In this document: positions 1 through 6,805 of the stretch, one piece after another
Layout: every line of letters starts with the position of its first letter
Position numbering within the stretch: position 1 is the first letter of the stretch
DNA from: an uncultured Anaeroplasmataceae bacterium
Lineage (GTDB): Bacteria; Bacillota_I; Bacilli_A; Acholeplasmatales; Anaeroplasmataceae
Length of the DNA stretch: 20,844 nt
Assembly: GCA_934229535.1 (NCBI GenBank)
Contig: CAKQDS010000030.1
Span: forward strand, 1-20,844
Reading direction: 5' to 3'
Program-made: the position numbers and the translations under genes
The notes under the pieces: generated by a model
Databases searched by the model: none
What the model saw: only the letters and a program-made list of their open reading frames with translations
What the model was told of the DNA's origin: nothing

Positions 1-4
1 ATAA

Positions 5-42
5 GAGGAATTATATACGTAGTATATAAACTCCTCATTTTT
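5..42 (+). terminator. Hairpin with short T run, possible terminator of an upstream gene
   Basis: Outer arms GAGGA (5-9) and TCCTC (32-36) enclose a 7-bp inner stem TATATAC (12-18)/GTATATA (22-28) with a 3-nt loop, followed by ATTTTT. This looks like the end of a transcription unit lying mostly outside the window. The stem is AT-rich and the T run is short, so it could be only a local inverted repeat. Between it and the promoter at 154 I see no credible gene. Confidence 0.4.
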
Positions 43-153
43 AACTAAAATTTTGTTATCTTGCTGTCGAAAACCCGATCATTAAGGAAAAGAAATATGG
101 CATTAAAAAAATAGTTTATTATAAATATTTAAGTGAATAATGGGCTTTTTTTC

Positions 154-182
154 TTTACTATTTTTGTTATAAGTGGTAAAAT
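154..182 (+). promoter_or_regulatory. Sigma-A-type promoter of the T-box operon
   Basis: A -35-like TTTACT (154-159), a 17-nt spacer and a -10 TAAAAT (177-182) preceded by TGG form an extended -10 promoter. The predicted start near 189 lies just upstream of the T-box leader structures, which fits a leader transcript of about 225 nt. The call rests on motif match and position only. Confidence 0.6.
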
Positions 183-188
183 AGTAGC

Positions 189-400
189 ATATAGTAAAAT
201 GATGATGAAGAGTAGTAAAGAATTGATATGTAAAGCGAAGATGGTTTGGTGTGAGCATCAACAAAACGATTTTTGAAGATACTTCGGAATTCTTATATGA
301 CGTACCAGGCGTTAACGGCTTAAGTGCTAGCAATTGCTAGAATTAAGGTGGCACCGCGTTTATACGTCCTTATATTTTTATGAGGGCGTTTTATTTTTTT
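189..400 (+). promoter_or_regulatory. T-box riboswitch leader, predicted tRNA-Asp specificity
   Basis: The conserved T-box AAGGTGGCACCGCG is at 345-358. Upstream are an AGTA loop-E-like segment (211-217), a 7-bp stem I helix (218-224 with 288-294), a distal GGTGTGAG segment near 246-255, and the palindrome CTAGCAATTGCTAG (327-340) that can form stem III. The specifier candidate opposite AGTA is GAC (299-301), an Asp codon. The bulge UGGC (349-352) pairs with a tRNA end GCCA, meaning discriminator G73. That fits tRNA-Asp and not bacterial tRNA-His (C73). Uncharged tRNA would stabilise the antiterminator (AAGG at 345-348 with CCTT at 368-371) and allow transcription of the gene chain beginning at 414. 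The T-box identity is certain; the Asp assignment is inferred by hand. Confidence 0.93.
364..400 (+). terminator. T-box regulated intrinsic terminator
   Basis: The arms ACGTCCT (364-370) and AGGGCGT (383-389) form a 7-bp stem with one G-T pair, followed by a T-rich tract to 400. The 5' arm overlaps the 3' half of the antiterminator, giving the mutually exclusive structures expected of a transcriptional T-box. Confidence 0.9.
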
Positions 401-413
401 TGAGGTGAGATAA

Positions 414-968
414 TTGAAGGTTAATATGCCAGAGATTGATTTAGGAAAGTATTATTTAAGAGACGTATGTGAAGCTGATTATTTAGATCTTTTTGAGGTG
501 CTAAGGCATGATGAGGTTACTAAATATCTAACATATAATTCCTTAAAGAATCCTAATGATGCTTTATATATGATAAGAGAATTTTACTTAAAAAGACCAA
601 CAAGGGGTATGCCAATAGGTTATGCTATTGTTTCAAAAAAAACAGAAGAGCTTATTGGAACAATAGAATTCCATACCTATTTAAGTGGCATAAATGCTTG
701 TGAAATTGGATTTTTATTGCATCCAAATTATTGGCATAAGGGTATAATGCATAAGGCATTAGGAGAGATGATTAATCTTGGCTTTAATTATTTAGATCTA
801 GATAAAATCATTGTTGGTTGTGTTGATATAAATTCCTCATCTAAAAAATTAATTTTAGATATGGGCTTTAATTATGAAAGAGAAGAATATGCTTCGTTTG
901 AATGTAAAAATGGTGAATTACGTTCAATATTATATTTTAGTATGTATAAATATGAAAGGATGATGTAA
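414..968 (+). CDS. GNAT-family N-acetyltransferase (RimJ/RimL-like)
   Basis: This 184-residue protein has the layout of the Acetyltransf_3/RimJ-RimL group, which transfers acetyl from acetyl-CoA to protein N-termini or small amines. The acetyl-CoA binding segment is visible at about 97-116, where the residues around HPNYWHKGIMHKAL match the family's YWGKGxxTEAL loop. The following helix and the NxxSxKxxxxxGF segment (about 140-152) are also typical. A TTG start at 414 is chosen because AGGTGAG (403-409) sits at proper spacing; the first ATG (426) would be about 16 nt from it. It is the first gene after the T-box and ends 1 nt before hisS, so it belongs to the Asp-tRNA-responsive unit. The substrate is unknown. 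A link to tRNA, synthetase or ribosomal proteins is only a guess from position. Confidence 0.85.
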   Translation: MKVNMPEIDLGKYYLRDVCEADYLDLFEVLRHDEVTKYLTYNSLKNPNDALYMIREFYLKRPTRGMPIGYAIVSKKTEELIGTIEFHTYLSGINACEIGFLLHPNYWHKGIMHKALGEMINLGFNYLDLDKIIVGCVDINSSSKKLILDMGFNYEREEYASFECKNGELRSILYFSMYKYERMM

Positions 969-969
969 A

Positions 970-2277
970 ATGGCTACTAAACCAAAAGGAACCTATGATA
1001 TTTTACCAGGTGATGCAATGCTATGGCAAAAGCTTGAGGATAAAATAAGAAAGGTTTGCAATATTTATAATTATGGGGAAATAAGAACGCCTATCTTTGA
1101 GCATAGTGAAACTTTCCATAGAAATCAAAATGATACCTCTGATATGGTAACAAAGGAAACATATGATTTTAAGGATCGTTCTGATCGAGGATTAACGCTA
1201 AGACCTGAAGGAACAGCAGGAGTTGCAAGAGCGGTTATTGAGAATAAAATGTATGTTGATTCTCCTTTAACAAAGGTATTTTATATGGGACCTATGTTTA
1301 GATATGAAAGACAACAAAAGGGAAGATATCGTCAGTTTCATCAGTTTGGTGTCGAAGCAATTGGCTCTGATTCTCCATATATTGATGCTGAGGTTATAGC
1401 CCTTGGGGTGGCAATTATTAAAGGTCTTGGTTTAAAGGATGTTAAGGTTAAAATAAATTCTATTGGTGATGAAGAATCAAGAAATAAATATCGTGAGGTT
1501 TTAGTTGATTATTTTAAACAATATGAGGACGAGCTTTGTGATGATTGCAAGGCAAGACTTAAAAATAACCCATTAAGAATTTTAGATTGTAAGGTAGACA
1601 AGGATAAGGAATTCTTTAAAAATGTTCCTCATATTTCTAATTTTTTGAATGAGACTAGTAAAAATCATTTTGCTAATGTTTTAGCTGCTTTAGATGAAAT
1701 GGCAATTTCTTATGAAATTGATGAAAATCTTGTTAGAGGACTTGATTATTATTCACATACTGTTTTTGAGCTTGAGGCTAACGTAGAAAGCTTAGGTGCT
1801 CAAAATGTATTAGGTGGCGGTGGAAGATATAATGGTCTTGTAAAACAGCTTGGTGGACCAGATTTACCAGGCGTTGGTATGGCCTTTGGTCTTGATCGTT
1901 TAATTATAACACTTCAAGAGGAAGGCAAGTTTGCTAATCTAAAACCTTTCATTCATTGTTATTTCATAACACTAGGCGACAGAGCTAAAAAAGAGGTTGC
2001 AAAGATTATAAATGTTTGTAGAATGGGTGGCTTAAGCTGTGAAACTGATTATTTAAATAAGGGTATTAAGGCTCAGTTTAAGGCAGCTGATAAAATGAAT
2101 GCAATGTTTACCTGTATCTTAGGTGATGATGAAATTGACAATGCAAAGATTAATATTAAGAATAATTTAACTGATGAGCAAGAAACAATTGGTATATATG
2201 AGGTTTATCCTTATGTAATTAATCATTTAAAGGCTCAATCACCATGTGCAAGCTGTAAGGAAGAAAAAAAGGAGTAA
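970..2277 (+). CDS. hisS: Histidyl-tRNA synthetase
   Basis: This cytoplasmic class II synthetase charges tRNA-His. All hallmarks are present: the N-terminal KGTYDILP segment, motif 1 around 36-46, motif 2 around 104-132 (FYMGPMFRYERQQKGRYRQF), the histidine-specific RGLDYYSHTVFE (256-267), and motif 3 GMAFGLDRLI (303-312). A C-terminal anticodon-binding domain follows from about 325. The length of 435 residues is slightly above the usual 420-425 because of a C-terminal tail containing CASC (426-429) and ending KEEKKE, which I do not recognise from typical HisRS. The ATG at 970 is preceded by AAGGATGAT within the end of the GNAT gene. The hisS-aspS pairing is common in Bacillota. Here the leader appears to sense tRNA-Asp rather than tRNA-His. 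Confidence 0.97.
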   Translation: MATKPKGTYDILPGDAMLWQKLEDKIRKVCNIYNYGEIRTPIFEHSETFHRNQNDTSDMVTKETYDFKDRSDRGLTLRPEGTAGVARAVIENKMYVDSPLTKVFYMGPMFRYERQQKGRYRQFHQFGVEAIGSDSPYIDAEVIALGVAIIKGLGLKDVKVKINSIGDEESRNKYREVLVDYFKQYEDELCDDCKARLKNNPLRILDCKVDKDKEFFKNVPHISNFLNETSKNHFANVLAALDEMAISYEIDENLVRGLDYYSHTVFELEANVESLGAQNVLGGGGRYNGLVKQLGGPDLPGVGMAFGLDRLIITLQEEGKFANLKPFIHCYFITLGDRAKKEVAKIINVCRMGGLSCETDYLNKGIKAQFKAADKMNAMFTCILGDDEIDNAKINIKNNLTDEQETIGIYEVYPYVINHLKAQSPCASCKEEKKE

Positions 2278-2283
2278 GAAAAA

Positions 2284-3585
2284 ATGACAAGAGTTAATAT
2301 TAAAAATATCAAATTAAATGAAGTAAATAATGTAGCAGGCTTTGTTGAAACAATTCGTAATAAAAAGGCTATGTGCTTTATTGTTTTAAAGGATGTTAGT
2401 GGTAAGCTTCAGCTTACAATTGAAAAGGAAAAGCATCCAGAACTTTGTGAAACATTAGATAAAATCACAGTTGATTGTGTTATTGAGGCTAAAGGCTTAA
2501 TTGTTCCAAGCGAGTATGTTAAGCTTAATGGTATGGAGATGTATCCTGAGGAAATCAATATTTTATCATATGGCGAGCCATCTCCTATTGTCGCACCAAA
2601 GGGTGAAGAGACTAATATTGATTTACGTTTAGATTATCGTTGGATTGATTTAAGAACTGATAAGAATACCTTAATGTTTAAGGCTCAATCATATTTTATT
2701 GCAAAATGCCGTGAATTTTTAATTGAAAGAGATTTTATTGAAATTCATTCACCAAAGCTAATTGGTGCTGAATCAGAAAGTGGAGCTGGTGTGTTTAAGG
2801 TTGATTATTTTGAACGTAATGCTTATTTAGCACAATCACCTCAATTTTATAAGCAAATGGCTATGGCTGCTGGCTTTGAAAGAATTTTTGAATCTGGTCC
2901 AGTATTTAGAGCAGAAAAATTTGCATCACGTAAGCATGCAACTGAGTTTACAGGATTTGATTTGGAATTTTCTTATATCAATTCATATGAAGATGTAATG
3001 CATATGGAGGAAGAGATGCTTACATATGCTTTAAAGGGTGTTCATGATAAATATGGTGAGGAAATTAAGAAGGTATTTGATATTGATATCGTTGTTCCGA
3101 CACTACCTTTCCCTCGTATGGATTTACATGATGTTTATAAGGAATTAGAGGAAAGATATGGTTACACTGTTCCTGAAAGTGAAAAGGGTGACTTAACAAC
3201 TGAAGGTGAGAGACTAGTTCAAAAGCTTTCAATGGATAAATTTGGTCATGAATTCTTATTTATCACAGGCTATAGTGCTGAATGTCGTGCTTTCTATCAT
3301 ATGCGTGATGAGCATGGAGTACCATGTGGATATGATTTAATTTGGAAGGGCTGCGAAATAACTACAGGTGCGCAAAGAGAGCATCGTTATGACATTTTAA
3401 AGAAGCAAGCAATGGAAAAAGGACTTGATGAGGATGTTAAATTCTATCTTGATTTCTTTAAATATGGTTGTCCTCCTCATGGTGGCTTTGGTATTGGCGT
3501 TGATAGAATAACAATGCTTATGTTTAATGTAGGTATTAAGGACGCAATGTTTATATTCCGTGGTCCTGATCGTTTAAATCCATAG
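2284..3585 (+). CDS. aspS: Aspartyl-tRNA synthetase, archaeal/eukaryotic-type (short form)
   Basis: This is a class II synthetase of 433 residues. An N-terminal OB-fold anticodon domain covers about 1-105 and the catalytic core the rest. Visible signatures are the AQSPQFYKQM loop (183-192), motif 2 with GPVFRAEKF (205-213), the KGCEITTGAQREHR segment (355-368), and motif 3 GGFGIGVDRIT (400-410) followed by FRGPDRLNP at the end. The size and these signatures match archaeal-type AspRS. Typical bacterial AspRS is about 590 residues with an inserted GAD domain that is absent here. The FRGPxRLxP tail and TGAQREH argue for AspRS rather than AsnRS. Members of this type may be discriminating or may also charge tRNA-Asn; I cannot decide which, and no gatCAB genes are in the window. 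The gene starts 6 nt after hisS and is the likely reason for the Asp T-box. Confidence 0.93.
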   Translation: MTRVNIKNIKLNEVNNVAGFVETIRNKKAMCFIVLKDVSGKLQLTIEKEKHPELCETLDKITVDCVIEAKGLIVPSEYVKLNGMEMYPEEINILSYGEPSPIVAPKGEETNIDLRLDYRWIDLRTDKNTLMFKAQSYFIAKCREFLIERDFIEIHSPKLIGAESESGAGVFKVDYFERNAYLAQSPQFYKQMAMAAGFERIFESGPVFRAEKFASRKHATEFTGFDLEFSYINSYEDVMHMEEEMLTYALKGVHDKYGEEIKKVFDIDIVVPTLPFPRMDLHDVYKELEERYGYTVPESEKGDLTTEGERLVQKLSMDKFGHEFLFITGYSAECRAFYHMRDEHGVPCGYDLIWKGCEITTGAQREHRYDILKKQAMEKGLDEDVKFYLDFFKYGCPPHGGFGIGVDRITMLMFNVGIKDAMFIFRGPDRLNP

Positions 3586-3600
3586 AAAATAGGTGATAAT

Positions 3601-4077
3601 ATGCCTCATATTAGCTGGGACGAATATTTTATGGGTGTTGCCCTACTTTCAAGTAAAAGAAGTAAGGATCCTAATACTCAGGTTGGTGCTTGTATTGTTA
3701 ATCAAGAGAAAAGAATTGTTGGAATTGGTTATAATGGTTTTCCTTATGGCTGTGATGATAAGGTTTTTCCTTGGACAAATGATAAATCAAAGAATGAATT
3801 AGATACAAAATATCCTTATGTAGTTCATGCTGAGCCTAATGCAATTTTAAATAGTACAGCCAATTTAAATGGTACAACTCTTTATGTTACACTATTTCCT
3901 TGCAATGAATGTGCAAAGCTAATAATTCAAAGTGGTATTAAAAAAATAATTTATATGGATGATAAATATCGTGGTACTACCTCTGATATTGCTAGTAAAA
4001 GAATGCTAGATGCTGCAGGTGTAAAATACGAAAAAATGAAGAAAATAAAGGTATGGCTCCAAAATGAAGATAATTAA
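3601..4077 (+). CDS. dCMP deaminase (ComEB-type)
   Basis: This zinc-dependent deaminase converts dCMP to dUMP, supplying thymidylate synthase. The zinc and catalytic motif HAEPNA has His76 and Glu78. The second motif PCNEC contributes Cys101 and Cys104. The N-terminal WDEYFMGVALLSSKRSKDP and the internal GYNGFPYGCDD segment match dCMP deaminases, and 158 residues is the normal length. The ATG is preceded by AGGTGAT (3590-3596). The gene lies 15 nt after aspS, the largest gap in this chain, and overlaps the next gene by 14 nt. It looks co-transcribed with hisS-aspS. Confidence 0.93.
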   Translation: MPHISWDEYFMGVALLSSKRSKDPNTQVGACIVNQEKRIVGIGYNGFPYGCDDKVFPWTNDKSKNELDTKYPYVVHAEPNAILNSTANLNGTTLYVTLFPCNECAKLIIQSGIKKIIYMDDKYRGTTSDIASKRMLDAAGVKYEKMKKIKVWLQNEDN

Positions 4078-5074
4078 AAAGAATAAATGCTTATTTTGTT
4101 TAATACTAATACCCTATATTTATTTAATTATTATTTGTTGTTATAGAACTAATCAAAGTGCTTTATTAACTGGTGATGTTGAAAATGTTAATTCTCTAAT
4201 TGAGGTAGAAAATGCTAAGGCTTGTAAAGGAAGCTTTAACACAATTTATGTAATTGATTTTGATCATAGTACCATATTTCAAAATAGATTGGTCAACAAT
4301 TCGAAAATTAATACCTCGACTAGTGTTTCTGATACCTATAATTATATGACTAATGAGGAAATAAGCCTCATGGGTAAAATTCAACACGATAGCTCAATAG
4401 AGGGCTCATTAATTGCAGCCTACAAGGCAGCGATGGTATATGATTCTAATGTTAGAATTAATTATTCATTAAAGGGTGCCTTGGTGGCTTATTATACTAA
4501 AGAGGCTTCGGATTTTAAAATAGGTGATTTAATAATTGGAATAAATGATTATTATATCAGCGATAATATTGATTTGTTTCGTATTAATTTTAAGGATCAA
4601 AAGGAAAATGATGTTTTACATATTTTAAGAAATGATGAAAATGTTGATATTGTTTTAAATGAGAATAATTATAGGCATTATTCTATTTATGCTAAATATG
4701 ATATTGATTATGATTCTTCAGTACCTAAAATAAAGGTTAATAGTACTAATGTTAATGGGCCTTCGGGAGGATTATTACAAACTCTTGATGTCTTTAATAA
4801 TCTTGTAGAAGCGGATTATTCATTAGGAAAGAAAATTGCTGGAACAGGTACAATTAATATTAATGGTGAGGTTGGAGGCATAGGTGCAGTAGAGCAAAAG
4901 ATTTATACTGCCTATAAAAGAGGTGTTGATGTTTTCTTTTGTCCATCTGTTAATTATGATGATGCCTTAAAGGCATATAATACTTTAAAGCATAAGGAAA
5001 GGATGGCATTAGTTAAGGTTGATACCTTAGATGATGCCCTAGCATATTTGAAAAATGAACTTGAAGCTAATTAA
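4064..5074 (+). CDS. Membrane-anchored PDZ/Lon-like serine protease (SepM/YlbL type)
   Basis: The order is a single N-terminal membrane anchor (about 9-26), an extracytoplasmic linker, a PDZ-like segment (about 135-200) and a C-terminal Lon-type (S16) proteolytic domain. The catalytic Ser234 lies in NGPSGG (231-236), and Lys279 lies in GGIGAVEQKI (271-280) after KKIAGTGTININGEVG. This is the Ser-Lys dyad and spacing of Lon proteases. The family includes SepM of Streptococcus, which trims a competence pheromone, and Bacillus YlbL. Its substrate here is unknown. The cysteines at 25-26 do not form a good lipobox, so I read a signal anchor. The 14-nt overlap with the deaminase gene suggests translational coupling; the local SD is weak. 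Confidence 0.88.
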   Translation: MKIIKKNKCLFCLILIPYIYLIIICCYRTNQSALLTGDVENVNSLIEVENAKACKGSFNTIYVIDFDHSTIFQNRLVNNSKINTSTSVSDTYNYMTNEEISLMGKIQHDSSIEGSLIAAYKAAMVYDSNVRINYSLKGALVAYYTKEASDFKIGDLIIGINDYYISDNIDLFRINFKDQKENDVLHILRNDENVDIVLNENNYRHYSIYAKYDIDYDSSVPKIKVNSTNVNGPSGGLLQTLDVFNNLVEADYSLGKKIAGTGTININGEVGGIGAVEQKIYTAYKRGVDVFFCPSVNYDDALKAYNTLKHKERMALVKVDTLDDALAYLKNELEAN

Positions 5075-5405
5075 TTTATATAGAAAAAAGCAGCAAGAAA
5101 TTAATCTAGCTGTAAATCAAATGAATAATCGAATTTTGAAGGATATAATTGCTTTAGTTCTTGCTTTGTTTGTAGTAAGTGCACCTGTTCTAGTTTTAAT
5201 TAATTTATTAATCTTTATTGATTATTTAAAGCTGATTGTTTATGGTTTAATTCTTTGCTTAGTTATCTTTTTTATATTTTATAATAAATTTTTTTATGAT
5301 CAAATAGATGATATTAAAAAGACTTATATTGTATATTTACCAAAATGCCTTATTTTGCTAATAGGTCTTACAATTATTTATTTCATTTCTTGGATTTGGT
5401 GGTGA
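5055..5405 (+). CDS. Small membrane protein of unknown function
   Basis: I do not recognise this 116-residue protein. It has a basic, amphipathic N-terminus (about 1-28) and three predicted membrane segments near 29-53, 58-76 and 95-115, with a short acidic/basic stretch (DQIDDIKK) between the last two. It ends in SWIWW. The start at 5055 lies 20 nt inside the protease gene, without a clear SD, so translation is probably coupled; a start at residue 23 is possible but has no better SD. It ends 4 nt before lspA. It uses the only TGA stop in the window, followed at once by an in-frame TAA. The position between an envelope protease and signal peptidase II suggests a role at the membrane, no more. 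Confidence 0.75.
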   Translation: MNLKLINLYRKKQQEINLAVNQMNNRILKDIIALVLALFVVSAPVLVLINLLIFIDYLKLIVYGLILCLVIFFIFYNKFFYDQIDDIKKTYIVYLPKCLILLIGLTIIYFISWIWW

Positions 5406-5409
5406 TAAT

Positions 5410-5907
5410 ATGCTAATAGGCATTATAATTATTGTATTATTATATTTTGGTGATCAAGCAACTAAATTATTGGTTGAGCATTTTATTGGCGAAAATAAAA
5501 TTATTGATCTTATTCCTAATTTTTTGTATTTTACTAAGACCTATAATACAGGTGCAGCGTGGAGCTCTCTTAGTGATGCAACCTGGTTTTTAGCAACCTT
5601 AAGCTTTATTGCAACGATATTTTTAGCATACTTTTTTACAAAAATTGATTGGAAGAAAAAGAAGCTTTATTCGACAGCTATTTGCTTATGTATAGCTGGC
5701 TGCTATGGTAATTTTATTGATCGATTATTATATTGCCTTAACCTACGAGATGGCGTTGTTGACTTTATCGGTGTATATATATTTAATTATAGCTTTCCAA
5801 TTTTTAATGTAGCTGACATTTGTCTTACCATAGGTATGGTAATGATTGCCATCGACATTATTTTCTTTGAGGATAAGAGGAAGAATAAAAATGCAATTAA
5901 AGATTAA
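5410..5907 (+). CDS. lspA: Lipoprotein signal peptidase (signal peptidase II)
   Basis: This integral membrane aspartic protease removes signal peptides from prolipoproteins after lipidation. At 165 residues with four hydrophobic segments it fits LspA well. The conserved motifs are DQATK (15-19), the YNTGAAWS loop (45-52), NFIDRL (101-106), GVVDFI with catalytic Asp118, and FNVADICLTIG with catalytic Asp136. The SD GGTGAT lies just before the ATG at 5410. The gene overlaps the pseudouridine synthase start by 17 nt, matching the widespread lspA-rluD order. Confidence 0.96.
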   Translation: MLIGIIIIVLLYFGDQATKLLVEHFIGENKIIDLIPNFLYFTKTYNTGAAWSSLSDATWFLATLSFIATIFLAYFFTKIDWKKKKLYSTAICLCIAGCYGNFIDRLLYCLNLRDGVVDFIGVYIFNYSFPIFNVADICLTIGMVMIAIDIIFFEDKRKNKNAIKD

Positions 5908-6787
5908 GCCAGAACAAGCAAATATACGTCTTGATAAGTTTTTAGCTACTTATTTAGATAAAAGTCGATCATATATAAGCAAAATGTTTGATGAAAAACT
6001 AATTGCTGTTAATTTTAAAGAAGAAAAGCCAAGCTATATTACTCAGCTTGATGATATTGTAAGCTATAGTTTGCTTGTTAAAAAAGAACTTGGTATGGCT
6101 CCTAAAAATCTTCATTTAAAAATTTTGTATGAGGATCAAGATGTAGCTGTTGTTTATAAACCGGAAGGTATTACAGTTCATCCAGCTCCAGGCTGCGATG
6201 AGCCAACGTTAGTTAATGGACTATTATATCAGCTTACATCTCTTAGTGATATTAATGGTGTAGTAAGACCAGGTATTGTTCATCGAATTGATAAGGACAC
6301 ATCAGGAATATTAATGATTGCTAAAAATAATAAAGCTCATGAATCTTTACAAAAGCAATTAAAGGATCATACAACAAAAAGGATTTATCATGCGATTGTT
6401 TATGGTGAAATCAAAGAGGATTATGGAAGAATTGATGCACCAATTGGTAGAGATCCGGTTGATAGAATAAAAATGGCAGTTGTTCCTGATGGAAAAAATG
6501 CTGTTACTAATTTTAAGGTGCTAGAAAGACTTGATGGTTATACATTTGTTGAATGTAGATTAGAGACAGGAAGAACCCATCAGATTAGAGTGCATTTCAA
6601 TTATATTGGCCATCCTCTTGTAGGAGATAAGGTATATGGACCTAAAAAAATTATTGATAAGCATGGTCAATATCTTCATGCTAAATCTATTGCCTTTGAT
6701 CAGCCAACTACTAAAGAGCGTCTAGAATTTGATACGGATGATCCATTTTATTTTAAGGAATTCATAGAAGAACATAAAAAAAGATAG
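5891..6787 (+). CDS. rluD: 23S rRNA pseudouridine synthase, RluD-like
   Basis: An S4 RNA-binding domain (about 12-60, with IRLDKFLA and KSRSYISKMF) is followed by the RluA-family catalytic domain. The catalytic aspartate is Asp134 in GIVHRIDKDTSG. The conserved LETGRTHQIRVH and HPLVGDKVYG stretches follow. The family isomerises uridines in 23S rRNA or tRNA; RluD proper acts on helix 69, and family members are hard to separate by eye. I start at the ATG at 5891, giving 298 residues, because AAGAGGAAG (5875-5883) precedes it and the protein then begins like its homologues. The longer reading frame from 5846 would add an unrelated basic stretch. The stop codon lies inside the stem of the shared terminator. 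Confidence 0.93.
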   Translation: MQLKIKPEQANIRLDKFLATYLDKSRSYISKMFDEKLIAVNFKEEKPSYITQLDDIVSYSLLVKKELGMAPKNLHLKILYEDQDVAVVYKPEGITVHPAPGCDEPTLVNGLLYQLTSLSDINGVVRPGIVHRIDKDTSGILMIAKNNKAHESLQKQLKDHTTKRIYHAIVYGEIKEDYGRIDAPIGRDPVDRIKMAVVPDGKNAVTNFKVLERLDGYTFVECRLETGRTHQIRVHFNYIGHPLVGDKVYGPKKIIDKHGQYLHAKSIAFDQPTTKERLEFDTDDPFYFKEFIEEHKKR

Positions 6788-6805
6788 CTTGAACTATCTT
6801 TTTTT
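6776..6805. terminator. Bidirectional intrinsic terminator between convergent genes
   Basis: A perfect 12-bp stem (A tract plus GATAG, 6776-6787, with its complement 6794-6805) around a 6-nt loop has seven A on one side and seven T on the other. It can therefore end transcripts from both the pseudouridine synthase gene and the minus-strand coiled-coil gene. Both stop codons lie within the stem. Confidence 0.88.

Noticed and set aside
43..153. Possible small gene or RNA between the first hairpin and the T-box promoter
   Set aside because: Only very short frames without SD and no conserved structure could be seen.
103..333. 76-residue minus-strand open frame across the T-box leader
   Set aside because: It lies antisense to a clear promoter and T-box, has low-complexity composition, and has no SD.
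3593..3802. 69-residue plus-strand frame at the deaminase start
   Set aside because: It is an out-of-frame shadow of the dCMP deaminase, whose zinc motifs are intact in the other frame.
4064..4150. Possible lipobox (CC at residues 25-26) in the SepM-like protease, tempting next to lspA
   Set aside because: The -1 and -3 positions do not fit a lipobox; a signal anchor is the family norm.
4196..4387. Short minus-strand frame inside the protease gene
   Set aside because: It is antisense to a well-supported gene, without an SD or recognisable features.
5403..5408. TGA read as Trp (genetic code 4)
   Set aside because: All other genes use TGG for Trp and contain no internal TGA; a code-4 genome of this GC content would show many.
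5846..5890. Upstream extension of the RluD-like protein
   Set aside because: The SD AAGAGGAAG and homology both favour the ATG at 5891; the extension is read inside lspA in another frame.
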